Counted from the stretch's first letter, positions 9,620 to 19,138 are shown. The stretch: 64,000 nt of DNA from Pseudomonas marginalis (GCF_024169655.1 NZ_JALJWV010000001.1:501001-565000), one strand, 5' to 3'. The notes: a model not told the origin generated them from the sequence alone. Numbers and translations: made by a program.

Positions 9620-9642
9620 CCCCGATAGCGGTATTCCAGGCA

Positions 9643-10533
9643 CTAAATAACCTGCTCCATCATCCACTTCACAAACTCCCGCACCTTGGGCACTTCCGCC
9701 GAATGCTCGGGGTACGCCAGGTAATACGCATCCTGGCTCGGCATCGCATGCTGCCAGGGGATCACCAACTTACCGTCGGCCAGTTCCTCCTCCACCAGGA
9801 ACCGCGGCAACAGCGCCACGCCACAGCCCACCTGCGCTGCACGAATGCACATATAAAAGGTGTCGAAGCGCGGCCCGTGATAACTGTGCTCGGTGTGAAA
9901 CCCCTGGTCGGCGAACCAGTCGTGCCAGCCCTGGGGTCGCGAGGCGTTTTGCAGCAGCACCAGGTTGCTCAGTTGCGTGGGGTCGGTGAACGGCTGCGCG
10001 GGCAGGCTTTCCGGGGCGCACACCGGGATCAGTTCTTCGCTGAACAGTTTCAGGCTCTCGGTGCCGGGGCGTGAGCCTTGGCCGAAGTAGAACGCCATAT
10101 CGGCCTTGCCTTGCAGCAACTCGTCCGGTTCCTGTTCGTTGCACAGGTCCAGGTGGATCTGCGGGTGACGCAAGCGCCAGCCCTTGAGGCGCGGCACCAG
10201 CCAGCGGGCGCCGAAGGTGTAGGGCGTGGACACGCGTAATACTTCGGTCTCGCCGCCGTAGGAGCGCAGGTAATGGGTGGACATCTCCACCTGCGTGAGG
10301 ATTTTGCGCACTTCCACCAGATACAAATTGCCCGCAGGGGTCATTTGCAAACGTCGGCGTACCCGGCGAAACAGCAGGTGCTGCAGCAGTTCTTCCAACT
10401 GCGCCACCTGTTTGCTCACCGCGCTTTGCGTGAGGTTCAGCTCCTCGGCGGCGCGGGTGAAGCTCAGGTGGCGGGTGGCGGCTTCGAAACACTGCAGGGC
10501 GGTGATCGAGGGCAAATGTCTTTTGTTCAGCAC
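9643..10533 (-). CDS. LysR-family transcriptional regulator, probable regulator of amaB/amaA
   Basis: The 296-residue product has the N-terminal LysR helix-turn-helix (SITALQCFEAATRHLSFTRAAEELNLTQSAVSKQVAQLEELL) and a GcvA-like effector domain. The start is a GTG at 10533 with AGAGG about 7 bases ahead; the longer reading frame upstream has no family features. It is divergent from amaB with a 154-base gap containing an imperfect dyad TTTATGC-TTT-GCATGAA (10546-10562), a candidate operator. The same LysR/amaB/amaA arrangement occurs in P. putida. The inducer is probably a lysine-pathway intermediate; that is inference. Confidence 0.85.
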   Translation of the reverse strand: MLNKRHLPSITALQCFEAATRHLSFTRAAEELNLTQSAVSKQVAQLEELLQHLLFRRVRRRLQMTPAGNLYLVEVRKILTQVEMSTHYLRSYGGETEVLRVSTPYTFGARWLVPRLKGWRLRHPQIHLDLCNEQEPDELLQGKADMAFYFGQGSRPGTESLKLFSEELIPVCAPESLPAQPFTDPTQLSNLVLLQNASRPQGWHDWFADQGFHTEHSYHGPRFDTFYMCIRAAQVGCGVALLPRFLVEEELADGKLVIPWQHAMPSQDAYYLAYPEHSAEVPKVREFVKWMMEQVI

Positions 10534-10687
10534 GGCATGCCTCTTTTTATGCTTTGCATGAATAAACGGAATGATATCTCGCCTAATCGTCGTTTGTTGG
10601 CAAGTCTTGGGCCAGCTACAAATAAGACTTGGATCGCCGTGCGGGCTGCGGCGCAATTTTTCTGTTTGTAGATTGAAGGAGTGACCC

Positions 10688-12178
10688 ATGGTCGCCGCAT
10701 TGCTTGATCGTCTCGGGGTAAACCCGGCGCTGTACCAAGCGGGGAAACAACCCGTGCATTCACCGATCGATGGCAGCCGTATCGGCAGTGTGAACTGGGA
10801 AGGTGCCGCCGAGGTGGAGCAACAGGTCAGTCGTGCCGAGCATGCATTCGAGGCCTGGCGCAAAGTGCCGGCCCCGCGTCGCGGCGAGCTGGTGCGCCAA
10901 TTCGGCGACGTGTTGCGCGAATACAAGGCCGACCTGGGCGAGCTGGTCTCCTGGGAAGCCGGCAAGATCACCCAGGAAGGCCTGGGTGAAGTGCAGGAAA
11001 TGATCGACATCTGCGACTTCGCCGTCGGCCTGTCGCGCCAGTTGTATGGCTTGACCATCGCCTCCGAGCGCCCCGGTCACCACATGCGTGAAACCTGGCA
11101 CCCGCTGGGCGTGGTCGGCGTGATCAGCGCGTTCAACTTCCCGGTGGCCGTGTGGGCGTGGAACACCACCCTGGCCCTGGTGTGCGGCAACGCCGTGATC
11201 TGGAAACCGTCGGAAAAGACCCCGCTCACCGCCCTGGCCTGCCAGGCGCTGTTCGAGCGCGTGCTGAAAAAATTCAACGACGCGCCGCAATACCTGAGCC
11301 AAGTGATCATCGGCGGCCGCGAGGCCGGTGCCGCGCTGGTGGATGACCCGCGTGTCGCGCTGATCAGCGCCACCGGCAGCACCCGCATGGGCCGTGAAGT
11401 GGCGCCGAAAGTCGCCGCGCGGTTTGCCCGCAGCATCCTCGAACTGGGCGGCAACAACGCGATGATTCTCGGCCCAAGCGCCGACCTGGACATGGCCGTG
11501 CGCGCCATCCTGTTCAGCGCCGTCGGCACCGCCGGGCAGCGCTGCACCACGCTGCGCCGGTTGATCGCGCATGAATCGGTCAAGGAAGAAATCGTCACCC
11601 GCCTCAAGGCCGCCTATTCCAAGGTGCGCATCGGCCACCCGCTGGAAGGCAACCTGATCGGTCCGCTGATCGACAAGCACGGCTTCGACAGCATGCAGGA
11701 CGCCCTGGAGCAAGCCCTGAGCGAAGGCGGCAAGGTGTTCGGCGGCAAGCGCCAGTTGGAAGACAAATTCCCGAATGCCTACTACGTGTCGCCAGCGATT
11801 GTGGAAATGCCGGAGCAAAGCGACGTGGTCTGCACTGAAACCTTCGCGCCGATCCTGTACGTGGTCGGCTACAGCGACTTCGCCGAAGCCCTGCGCCTGA
11901 ACAACGCCGTGCCGCAAGGCCTGTCGTCGTGCATCTTCACCACCGATGTGCGCGAAGCCGAGCAGTTCATGTCGGCGGTGGGCAGCGACTGCGGCATCGC
12001 CAACGTCAACATCGGCCCGAGCGGCGCGGAAATCGGCGGCGCGTTTGGCGGAGAGAAAGAAACGGGCGGCGGGCGTGAGTCGGGCTCGGATGCGTGGCGC
12101 GGGTATATGCGTCGCCAGACCAACACCGTGAACTATTCGCTGGAACTGCCGCTGGCCCAGGGCATTACCTTCGACTGA
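10688..12178 (+). CDS. amaB: L-piperideine-6-carboxylate (aminoadipate semialdehyde) dehydrogenase
   Basis: This 496-residue NAD(P)+-dependent aldehyde dehydrogenase has FNFPVAVWAWNTTLALVCGN, ELGGNNAMI (general base Glu) and the catalytic Cys in AGQRCTTLRR. The C terminus IGGAFGGEKETGGGRESGSDAWR resembles the ALDH7/AmaB subfamily. It oxidises alpha-aminoadipate semialdehyde to alpha-aminoadipate in the pipecolate branch of lysine breakdown. A GAAGGAG site precedes ATG 10688. The subfamily assignment rests on its placement beside amaA and the LysR gene, as in P. putida. A REP pair separates it from amaA, so the two may be expressed at different levels. Confidence 0.85.
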   Translation: MVAALLDRLGVNPALYQAGKQPVHSPIDGSRIGSVNWEGAAEVEQQVSRAEHAFEAWRKVPAPRRGELVRQFGDVLREYKADLGELVSWEAGKITQEGLGEVQEMIDICDFAVGLSRQLYGLTIASERPGHHMRETWHPLGVVGVISAFNFPVAVWAWNTTLALVCGNAVIWKPSEKTPLTALACQALFERVLKKFNDAPQYLSQVIIGGREAGAALVDDPRVALISATGSTRMGREVAPKVAARFARSILELGGNNAMILGPSADLDMAVRAILFSAVGTAGQRCTTLRRLIAHESVKEEIVTRLKAAYSKVRIGHPLEGNLIGPLIDKHGFDSMQDALEQALSEGGKVFGGKRQLEDKFPNAYYVSPAIVEMPEQSDVVCTETFAPILYVVGYSDFAEALRLNNAVPQGLSSCIFTTDVREAEQFMSAVGSDCGIANVNIGPSGAEIGGAFGGEKETGGGRESGSDAWRGYMRRQTNTVNYSLELPLAQGITFD

Positions 12179-12205
12179 TTACCTTAAGTCGAAGTGCGGT
12201 CAAAA

Positions 12206-12294
12206 TGTGGGAGGGGGCTTGCCCCCGATGGCGGTGTGTCAGTCAACAGATGTAAAGCTGATCCACTGCCATCTGGAGCAAGCCCCCTCCCACA
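12206..12294. repeat. REP pair between amaB and amaA
   Basis: Two inverted REP copies; the right one is partly degenerate (ATCTGGAGCAAGCCCCC). It lies inside the presumed ama transcription unit. Confidence 0.8.
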
Positions 12295-12351
12295 TGCGAC
12301 CTCATTTACAGTTCGGAATAGATGTTTGTTAGGTCTCATCGGAGTCTGGCA

Positions 12352-13635
12352 ATGGCACTGCGCGAAACATGTTTGTGGGAACAACTCACCCCTGGCCGGC
12401 CGGATCGCGCCGCGCTCAAGGGTGAAGTGAAGGTGGATGTGTGCGTGATCGGCGCCGGGATTACCGGTTTGTCGGCGGCCATTCACTTGCTGGAACAGGG
12501 TAAAACTGTCGCCGTGCTCGAAGCCCATCGCACCGGCCATGGCGGGTCGGGGCGCAATGTCGGGCTGGTCAACGCCGGGCTGTGGATTCCCCCGGACGAG
12601 ATCGAAGCCGGTTTCGGCGAGGCGGTGGGCAGCCAGCTCAACCGCATGCTGGGCGCGGCGCCGTCGCTGGTGTTCAGCCTGGTCGACAAATACAACATCG
12701 ATTGCCAATTGCGCCGCGAGGGCACTTTGCACATGGCGCACAACGCCCGGGGCGAGGCGGATTTGCGCAGTCGTGAAGAACAATGGCAGCGCCGTGGCGC
12801 GCCGGTTGAGTTGCTCACCGGCGCGGCCTGCGAGCAAGCCACCGGGACTAAAAAAATCGCCGCTGCGTTGCTGGATAGACGTGCCGGCACCTTGAATCCG
12901 ATGGCCTACACCAGCGGCCTGGCCAACGCGGCTGTGGGGTTGGGCGGGCAGCTTTTCGACCATTCCCCGGTCACGCGGCTGGAACGCCAAGGTGCGAATT
13001 GGTCGGTGCAGACCGCGAACGGTGCGGTGCAGGCTGCACAAGTGGTGATCGCCTCCAATGCCTACACCGAAGGCGAATGGACCGAGCTGCGGCGCAATTT
13101 CTTCCCTGGCTATTACTACCAGGTCGCCTCCGCGCCGCTGACCGACGACGCGGCCAAACACATCCTCCCCGGCGGCCAGGGGTCGTGGGACACGCGCCAG
13201 GTGCTCAGCAGCATCCGCCGCGATGCCGATGGCCGCCTGTTGCTCGGCAGCCTGGGCAACGGCAACCAGAAACCGGCATGGTTCCTCAAGGCGTGGGCCG
13301 ATCGGGTGCAGCAGCACTACTTTCCGTACCTCAAATCGGTGCAGTGGGAATGCACCTGGACCGGCTGCATCGCGTTCACGCCGGACCATCTGATGCGCTT
13401 GTTCGAACCCGCGCCCGGCCTGGTGGCCGTGACCGGCTACAACGGCCGCGGCGTGACCACCGGCAGCGTGGTCGGCAAGGCCTTTGCCGACTACTTGTGT
13501 CACCAGAATCCCCAGGCGTTGCCGATTCCGTTTGCGCCGATGCAACCGCTGGCCGGGGTGGGCCTGCGCAGTTGCCTGTATGAAGCCGGATTTTCGCTGT
13601 ATCACGCCGGCCAATGCTTGCGGATCGTGATCTGA
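12352..13635 (+). CDS. amaA: FAD-dependent L-pipecolate oxidase
   Basis: This 427-residue DAO/GlpD-type flavoenzyme has the dinucleotide fold VDVCVIGAGITGLSAAIHLLEQG near residue 27, a GGSGRNVGLVNAG substrate loop near 66, and a C-terminal GYNGRGVTTGSVVGKAFADYL flavin-binding segment. It fits AmaA, which oxidises L-pipecolate to piperideine-6-carboxylate, the substrate of AmaB. ATG 12352 is chosen because GGAG lies 8 bases upstream and the N-terminus MALRETCLWEQ is family-like. The alternative is another FAD-dependent amino acid oxidase, but the locus favours AmaA. Confidence 0.8.
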   Translation: MALRETCLWEQLTPGRPDRAALKGEVKVDVCVIGAGITGLSAAIHLLEQGKTVAVLEAHRTGHGGSGRNVGLVNAGLWIPPDEIEAGFGEAVGSQLNRMLGAAPSLVFSLVDKYNIDCQLRREGTLHMAHNARGEADLRSREEQWQRRGAPVELLTGAACEQATGTKKIAAALLDRRAGTLNPMAYTSGLANAAVGLGGQLFDHSPVTRLERQGANWSVQTANGAVQAAQVVIASNAYTEGEWTELRRNFFPGYYYQVASAPLTDDAAKHILPGGQGSWDTRQVLSSIRRDADGRLLLGSLGNGNQKPAWFLKAWADRVQQHYFPYLKSVQWECTWTGCIAFTPDHLMRLFEPAPGLVAVTGYNGRGVTTGSVVGKAFADYLCHQNPQALPIPFAPMQPLAGVGLRSCLYEAGFSLYHAGQCLRIVI

Positions 13636-14021
13636 TCAGCGAAATAGCCTTCAGAAGCCGGCATGTTCTTCGCCGACGACTAATCTGTATTGGTGCAAGT
13701 TGTAGCAATCACGCACTGTAAATGTGCAGTTCCGTTACGTGCATGGTTACAGCTGTAGGAAGTGTCGTTTAGCGCTCTGGTTGCAGGTGCGACCCGTGGA
13801 GGTTGTACTTTTTTGATCCATGGGTTGCACCTGTTGAAGTTAGAGGGTTGCACGTCCCGACGAACGGAGCCGAAACACCTGCAATAACAATGACACCGTG
13901 TCTTTTTGAAGAATAAAAACGTAATGGCACGCGGCTTGCTCTGGGCTTTCACTGAAAGTTTTAGTTGAAGGTTTGCAGTGAATACGTAGTGCCAATAAAC
14001 AAAAACCTCGGAGCACCACTC
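13636..14021. other. Long leader/promoter region of the bra operon
   Basis: No coding frame. It contains three similar GGTTGCA elements (GGTTGCAGGTGCG near 13779, GGGTTGCACCTG near 13824, GGGTTGCACGTC near 13847) followed by the sigma-54 promoter at 13925. The repeated GTTGCA-type elements lie about 75-145 bases upstream of that promoter, where activator sites are usually found. Confidence 0.5.
13925..13940 (+). promoter_or_regulatory. Sigma-54 (RpoN) -24/-12 promoter of braC
   Basis: TGGCACGCGGCTTGCT is a perfect TGGCAC-N5-TTGCW sequence. The -24 GG is at 13926-13927 and the -12 GC at 13938-13939, which puts the transcription start near 13951, about 70 bases ahead of the braC ATG. Nitrogen- or activator-controlled expression is implied. 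Confidence 0.8.
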
Positions 14022-15158
14022 ATGTCCCAGACGTTTTACAAGAAAGGTTTTCTGGCCCTCGCCGTTGCAGCGGCGCTGGGTGTTTCTACGTTTGTTCAAG
14101 CTGATGTGAAGATTGGCGTAGCGGGGCCGATGACGGGCGCCAACGCCGCTTTCGGTGAGCAGTACATGAAGGGCGCCCAGGCGGCAGCCGATGCCATCAA
14201 CAAGGCCGGCGGCATCAACGGTGAGCAGATCAAGCTGGTTGCCGGCGACGATGCCTGTGAACCCAAGCAGGCTGTGGCTGTGGCCAACCGCCTGGCGGAC
14301 CAGGACAAAGTGATCGGCGTGGTCGGGCACTTCTGCTCGTCCAACACCATCCCGGCGTCCGAGGTCTACGACGAAGCCGGCATCATCGCAATCACCCCGG
14401 GCTCCACCAACCCACAGGTCACCGAACGCGGCCTGGGCGCCATGTTCCGTATGTGCGGGCGTGACGACCAGCAAGGCATCGTGGCCGGCGACTACATCGT
14501 CGACGTGCTCAAGGGCAAGAAAGTCGCGGTCATCAACGACAAGGACACCTACGGCAAAGGCCTGGCCGACGCCACCGCTGCCCAGTTGACCAAGCGCGGC
14601 GTGAAACCGGTGCTCGAAGAAGGCCTGACCCGTGGCGAGAAAGACTTCAGCGCCCTGGTCACCAAAATCCGCTCCCTGGGCGCCGACGTCGTGTACTTCG
14701 GCGGCCTGCACCCGGAAGCCGGTCCTCTGGTTCGCCAGATTCGTGAAGCCGGCCTCAAGGACGTGAAATTCATGTCCGACGACGGCATCGTGACCGACGA
14801 ACTGGTGGCGACCGCCGGTGGCAAGCAATATGTGGATGGCGTGTACATGACCTTCGGCGCCGACCCGCGTCTGCTGCCGGATAGCAAGACGGTGGTTGAA
14901 GAGTTCCGTAAAAACGGCACCGAGCCAGAAGGCTACACCCTGTATGCCTACGCGTCGGTCCAGGCCCTGGCTGCCGGCTTCAACGGTGCCAAGTCCAACA
15001 AGGGTGAAGAAGCCGCCAAGTGGCTCAAGGCTCACCCGGTCAAAACCGTCATGGGCGAGAAGAACTGGGACGCCAAAGGCGACCTGAAAATCTCCGACTA
15101 CGTGGTTTACCAGTGGGACAAAGACGGCAAATACCACCAGCTGGAAAAGCAGAAGTAA
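14022..15158 (+). CDS. braC: Branched-chain amino acid ABC transporter, periplasmic binding protein
   Basis: This 378-residue precursor has the signal peptide KKGFLALAVAAALGVSTFVQA cut before DVKIGVAGPMTG. The periplasmic binding fold of the Leu/Ile/Val type is shown by MKGAQAAADAINKAGGINGEQI and YGKGLADATAAQL. It captures branched-chain amino acids, and in Pseudomonas also alanine and threonine, for BraDEFG. The start is ATG 14022, after a GGAG at 14010. It is first in the bra operon, behind a sigma-54 promoter. A REP pair lies between it and braD, which may let this abundant binding protein be made in excess over the membrane parts. Confidence 0.93.
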   Translation: MSQTFYKKGFLALAVAAALGVSTFVQADVKIGVAGPMTGANAAFGEQYMKGAQAAADAINKAGGINGEQIKLVAGDDACEPKQAVAVANRLADQDKVIGVVGHFCSSNTIPASEVYDEAGIIAITPGSTNPQVTERGLGAMFRMCGRDDQQGIVAGDYIVDVLKGKKVAVINDKDTYGKGLADATAAQLTKRGVKPVLEEGLTRGEKDFSALVTKIRSLGADVVYFGGLHPEAGPLVRQIREAGLKDVKFMSDDGIVTDELVATAGGKQYVDGVYMTFGADPRLLPDSKTVVEEFRKNGTEPEGYTLYAYASVQALAAGFNGAKSNKGEEAAKWLKAHPVKTVMGEKNWDAKGDLKISDYVVYQWDKDGKYHQLEKQK

Positions 15159-15179
15159 TCCTGAGTGCCACAGACCTAG

Positions 15180-15267
15180 TGTGGGAGGGGGCTTGCCCCC
15201 GATGACGGTGTATCAGCCACCCGATGTATAGCTGACCCTCCGCAATCGGGGGCAAGCCCCCCACACA
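15180..15267. repeat. REP pair between braC and braD
   Basis: Two inverted REP copies directly after the binding-protein gene; the right copy is slightly shortened (AAGCCCCCCACACA). The remaining 90 bases to braD contain GCGGTGTGCAGGTTCTCACCGCG, a short imperfect hairpin near 15324-15349. Confidence 0.8.
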
Positions 15268-15358
15268 TTGGGACAGTGTTGTTATTGAGATCTGTCTTTT
15301 CCTCCAGAAGAACCGCACACCTAGCGGTGTGCAGGTTCTCACCGCGTGAGATTGCGTT

Positions 15359-16273
15359 ATGGATGGTATTTTCCTGCAGCAACTGGTCAACGGCCTGACC
15401 CTCGGGTCGGTCTATGGCCTGATCGCCATCGGCTACACAATGGTTTATGGCATCATTGGCATGATCAACTTCGCCCATGGCGAGGTTTATATGATTTCCG
15501 CTTACCTCGCGGCGATCAGTCTGGCACTGCTGGCTTACTTCGGCATTGAATCCTTCCCGCTGCTCATTCTCGGCACCCTGGTCTTCACCGTGGTCGTTAC
15601 CGGCGTTTACGGTTGGGTCATCGAACGGGTCGCCTACAAACCGCTGCGTAACTCCACCCGACTGGCACCGCTGATCAGCGCCATCGGGATCTCCCTGATC
15701 CTGCAGAACTACGCGCAGATCGCTCAGGGTGCCAAGCAACAAGGCATCCCGACCCTGCTGGCTGGCGCCTGGCGCGTCGATATCGGCAGCGGGTTCGTCC
15801 AGTTGACGTACACCAAGGTCTTCATCCTGGTCGCGGCCTTCGCCGGCATGGCCTTGCTGACCTACATCATCAAGTACACCAAGCTCGGCCGCATGTGCCG
15901 CGCTACCCAGCAAGACCGCAAGATGGCCTCGATCCTCGGCATCAACACCGACCGCGTGATCTCCTACGTGTTTGTCATCGGTGCCGCCATGGCGGCCCTG
16001 GCTGGCGTGTTGATCACCCTCAACTACGGCACGTTCGATTTCTACGCCGGCTTCATCATCGGCATCAAGGCCTTCACCGCAGCGGTACTCGGCGGCATCG
16101 GTTCCCTGCCTGGGGCCATGCTGGGCGGGATCATCCTCGGTATTTCGGAGTCGCTGTTCTCGGGGTTGATCAACTCTGACTACAAAGATGTGTTCAGTTT
16201 CTCCCTGCTGGTGGTGATTCTGATTTTCCGTCCCCAGGGCCTGCTTGGTCGCCCACTCGTGGCGAAGGTGTAA
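15359..16273 (+). CDS. braD: Branched-chain amino acid ABC transporter permease (LivH type)
   Basis: The 304-residue inner-membrane protein has about eight hydrophobic spans. Typical LivH signatures are NGLTLGSVYGLIAIGYTMVYG and MINFAHGEVYM at the N terminus and AAVLGGIGSLPGAMLGG near residue 245. With BraE it forms the pore through which branched-chain amino acids pass. Three bases separate it from braE. Confidence 0.93.
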   Translation: MDGIFLQQLVNGLTLGSVYGLIAIGYTMVYGIIGMINFAHGEVYMISAYLAAISLALLAYFGIESFPLLILGTLVFTVVVTGVYGWVIERVAYKPLRNSTRLAPLISAIGISLILQNYAQIAQGAKQQGIPTLLAGAWRVDIGSGFVQLTYTKVFILVAAFAGMALLTYIIKYTKLGRMCRATQQDRKMASILGINTDRVISYVFVIGAAMAALAGVLITLNYGTFDFYAGFIIGIKAFTAAVLGGIGSLPGAMLGGIILGISESLFSGLINSDYKDVFSFSLLVVILIFRPQGLLGRPLVAKV

Positions 16274-16275
16274 AC

Positions 16276-17553
16276 ATGTCTGCTGCCAAATCGATTGATA
16301 TCAAAAAAAGTGTGGTCGATACGATCCTCGCCGGGCTGATTGCGTTGATCGTGTTCGGTCCGATCGTCGGCGTGGTGCTCGACGGCTACAGCTTCAACCT
16401 GCAACCTGCGCGCGTGGCGATCCTGGTCGCCATCGTGATGGCCGGTCGCTTTGCCCTCAGCCTGTTCCTGCAAACGCCCAAGGGCGTGAAGATTCTGCAG
16501 GGCTTCGAGAGCAGCGGTTCCGGCGTCCACGTGCTGGCGCCGGACTATAAGTCGCGGCTGCGCTGGATCATCCCGGCGCTGATCGTAATCGCCATCGTGT
16601 TCCCGATCTTCGCCAACAAGTACCTGCTCACCGTAGTGATCCTCGGGCTGATCTACGTGTTGCTCGGCCTGGGCCTGAACATCGTGGTCGGCCTGGCCGG
16701 CTTGCTCGACCTGGGTTACGTGGCGTTCTACGCGATCGGTGCCTACGGCCTTGCGCTGGGGTATCAATACCTCGGCCTGGGTTTCTGGACGGTGCTGCCG
16801 CTGGCGGCCATCGCGGCGGCGCTGGCCGGGTGCATACTCGGCTTCCCGGTGTTGCGCATGCACGGCGACTACCTGGCAATCGTGACCCTGGGTTTTGGCG
16901 AAATCATCCGCCTGGTGCTGAACAACTGGCTGTCGTTCACCGGCGGGCCAAACGGTATGCCGGTGCCATCGCCGACCTTCCTCGGCCTGGAGTTCGGGCG
17001 CAAAGCGAAGGATGGCGGGATTCCGTTCCATGAGTTCTTCGGCCTCGATTACAACCCCAACATCAAGTTCATGTTCATCTACATCGTGCTGTTCCTGGTG
17101 GTGCTGGCCGTGCTGTACATCAAGCATCGCCTGACCCGCATGCCGGTCGGCCGCGCCTGGGAAGCCTTGCGCGAAGATGAAATCGCCTGCCGTTCCATGG
17201 GCCTGAACCACGTTTTGGTCAAACTCTCGGCGTTCACCATCGGCGCCTCCACCGCTGGCCTGGCCGGGGTGTTCTTTGCCAGCTACCAGGGCTTCGTCAA
17301 CCCGTCGTCGTTCACCTTCTTCGAGTCGGCGCTGATCCTGGCCATCGTGGTATTGGGCGGCATGGGCTCGACGGTCGGCGTGGTGATCGCGGCGTTCGTC
17401 TTGACCGTGGCGCCGGAACTGCTGCGCAGCTTCTCCGAGTACCGCGTGCTGCTGTTTGGGGTATTGATGGTGGTAATGATGATCTGGCGACCGCGCGGCC
17501 TGATCCGGATCAGCCGTACCGGTGTGACCCCACGTAAAGGAGTGGCGCCATGA
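16276..17553 (+). CDS. braE: Branched-chain amino acid ABC transporter permease (LivM type)
   Basis: This 425-residue integral membrane protein is longer than LivM-family members lacking an N-terminal extension; the first 90 residues hold two extra hydrophobic segments. Family features are NIVVGLAGLLDLGYVAFYAIGAYG, the EAA-like GRAWEALREDEIACRSMGLN near residue 295, and ALILAIVVLGGMGSTVG. It partners BraD. The stop overlaps braF by 4 bases (ATGA). Confidence 0.93.
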   Translation: MSAAKSIDIKKSVVDTILAGLIALIVFGPIVGVVLDGYSFNLQPARVAILVAIVMAGRFALSLFLQTPKGVKILQGFESSGSGVHVLAPDYKSRLRWIIPALIVIAIVFPIFANKYLLTVVILGLIYVLLGLGLNIVVGLAGLLDLGYVAFYAIGAYGLALGYQYLGLGFWTVLPLAAIAAALAGCILGFPVLRMHGDYLAIVTLGFGEIIRLVLNNWLSFTGGPNGMPVPSPTFLGLEFGRKAKDGGIPFHEFFGLDYNPNIKFMFIYIVLFLVVLAVLYIKHRLTRMPVGRAWEALREDEIACRSMGLNHVLVKLSAFTIGASTAGLAGVFFASYQGFVNPSSFTFFESALILAIVVLGGMGSTVGVVIAAFVLTVAPELLRSFSEYRVLLFGVLMVVMMIWRPRGLIRISRTGVTPRKGVAP

Positions 17554-18425
17554 GCAAGGAAGTCGTCCTGTCCGTGGAACATTTGATGATGCACTTCGGT
17601 GGCATCAAGGCCTTGAGCGATGTGAGCCTCAAGGTCGAACGCAACTCGATCTTCGCCCTGATCGGCCCTAACGGCGCCGGCAAGACCACGGTGTTCAACT
17701 GCCTCACCGGCTTCTACAAAGCCAGTGGCGGCAAGATCGAACTCAACGTGCGCGGCCAGAAGACCAACGTGATCCAACTGCTCGGCGAACGCTTTGAGGC
17801 CATCGATTTCGTCTCGCCGAAAAGCTTCTTCAGCCGCGTGTACTACAAGATGTTCGGCGGCACCCACCTGGTGAACCGCGCCGGTCTGGCGCGGACCTTC
17901 CAGAACATTCGCCTGTTCAAGGAAATGTCGGTGCTGGAAAACCTGCTGGTCGCCCAGCACATGTGGGTCAACCGCAACATGCTCGCGGGCATCCTCAACA
18001 CCAAGGGCTACCGCAAGGCTGAAAGCGACGCGCTCGACCACGCGTTCTACTGGCTGGAAGTGGTCGACCTGGTGGACTGCGCCAACCGCCTGGCCGGCGA
18101 GCTGTCCTACGGCCAACAGCGCCGCCTGGAAATCGCCCGCGCCATGTGTACGCGGCCGCAGATCATCTGCCTCGACGAACCGGCAGCGGGCCTCAACCCT
18201 CAGGAAACCGAAGCCCTCAGCGCGATGATTCGCCTGCTGCGCGACGAACACGACCTCACCGTGGTGCTGATCGAACACGACATGGGCATGGTGATGAGTA
18301 TTTCCGACCACATCGTGGTCCTCGACCACGGCAACGTGATTGCCGAGGGCGGGCCGGACGCGATCCGCAACGACCCGAAAGTGATTGCGGCCTACCTGGG
18401 CGCGGATGAAGAGGAGCTGGTATGA
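17550..18425 (+). CDS. braF: Branched-chain amino acid ABC transporter ATPase (LivG type)
   Basis: The 291-residue ATPase has Walker A GPNGAGKTTVFN near residue 37, the signature LSYGQQRRLEIARAM near 188 and Walker B IICLDEPAAGLNP. The longer insert between Walker A and signature (SFFSRVYYKMFGG) is as in Pseudomonas BraF. It works with BraG at the cytoplasmic face of BraDE. It overlaps both neighbours by 4 bases, so translation is coupled. Confidence 0.94.
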   Translation: MSKEVVLSVEHLMMHFGGIKALSDVSLKVERNSIFALIGPNGAGKTTVFNCLTGFYKASGGKIELNVRGQKTNVIQLLGERFEAIDFVSPKSFFSRVYYKMFGGTHLVNRAGLARTFQNIRLFKEMSVLENLLVAQHMWVNRNMLAGILNTKGYRKAESDALDHAFYWLEVVDLVDCANRLAGELSYGQQRRLEIARAMCTRPQIICLDEPAAGLNPQETEALSAMIRLLRDEHDLTVVLIEHDMGMVMSISDHIVVLDHGNVIAEGGPDAIRNDPKVIAAYLGADEEELV

Positions 18426-19138
18426 ACGGGCCTATCCTCGAAATGAAGGACCTGGACGTGTTCTACGGGCCGATCCAGGCCCTGAAGAAAGTCTCGCTGC
18501 ACATCAACGAAGGCGAAACCGTCAGCCTGATCGGCTCCAACGGCGCGGGTAAATCCACGCTGCTGATGTCGATCTTCGGCCAGCCACGGGCGGAGTCGGG
18601 GCAGATCCTCTACAACGGCGTCGACATCACCCACAAGTCGTCCCACTACATCGCCTCCAACGGCATTGCGCAGTCGCCGGAAGGGCGGCGGGTGTTCCCC
18701 GACATGACCGTCGAGGAAAACCTGCTGATGGGCACCATCCCCATTGGCGACAAGTTCGCTCAGGAAGACATGCAACGCATGTTCGAGCTGTTCCCACGGC
18801 TCAAGGAGCGGCGTAACCAAAGGGCGATGACCATGTCCGGTGGCGAACAGCAAATGCTCGCCATCGCCCGCGCACTGATGAGCCGGCCCAAGTTGCTGCT
18901 GCTGGACGAACCGAGCCTGGGCCTGGCGCCGATTGTGGTGAAGCAGATCTTCGCGACCCTGCGCGAGCTGGCGGCCACCGGGATGACCATCTTCCTGGTG
19001 GAGCAGAACGCCAACCACGCGCTGCGTCTGTCAGACCGGGCGTATGTGATGGTCAACGGCGAGATTCGCCTGACAGGCACCGGTAAGGAGCTGCTGGTGA
19101 ATGAGGAAGTGCGCAACGCCTACCTCGGTGGTCACTGA
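18422..19138 (+). CDS. braG: Branched-chain amino acid ABC transporter ATPase (LivF type)
   Basis: The 238-residue ATPase has Walker A GSNGAGKSTLLMS near residue 38, signature MSGGEQQMLAIARALM and Walker B LLLDEPSLGLAP. It is the last gene of braCDEFG. A REP pair begins 23 bases after the stop. Confidence 0.94.
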   Translation: MNGPILEMKDLDVFYGPIQALKKVSLHINEGETVSLIGSNGAGKSTLLMSIFGQPRAESGQILYNGVDITHKSSHYIASNGIAQSPEGRRVFPDMTVEENLLMGTIPIGDKFAQEDMQRMFELFPRLKERRNQRAMTMSGGEQQMLAIARALMSRPKLLLLDEPSLGLAPIVVKQIFATLRELAATGMTIFLVEQNANHALRLSDRAYVMVNGEIRLTGTGKELLVNEEVRNAYLGGH

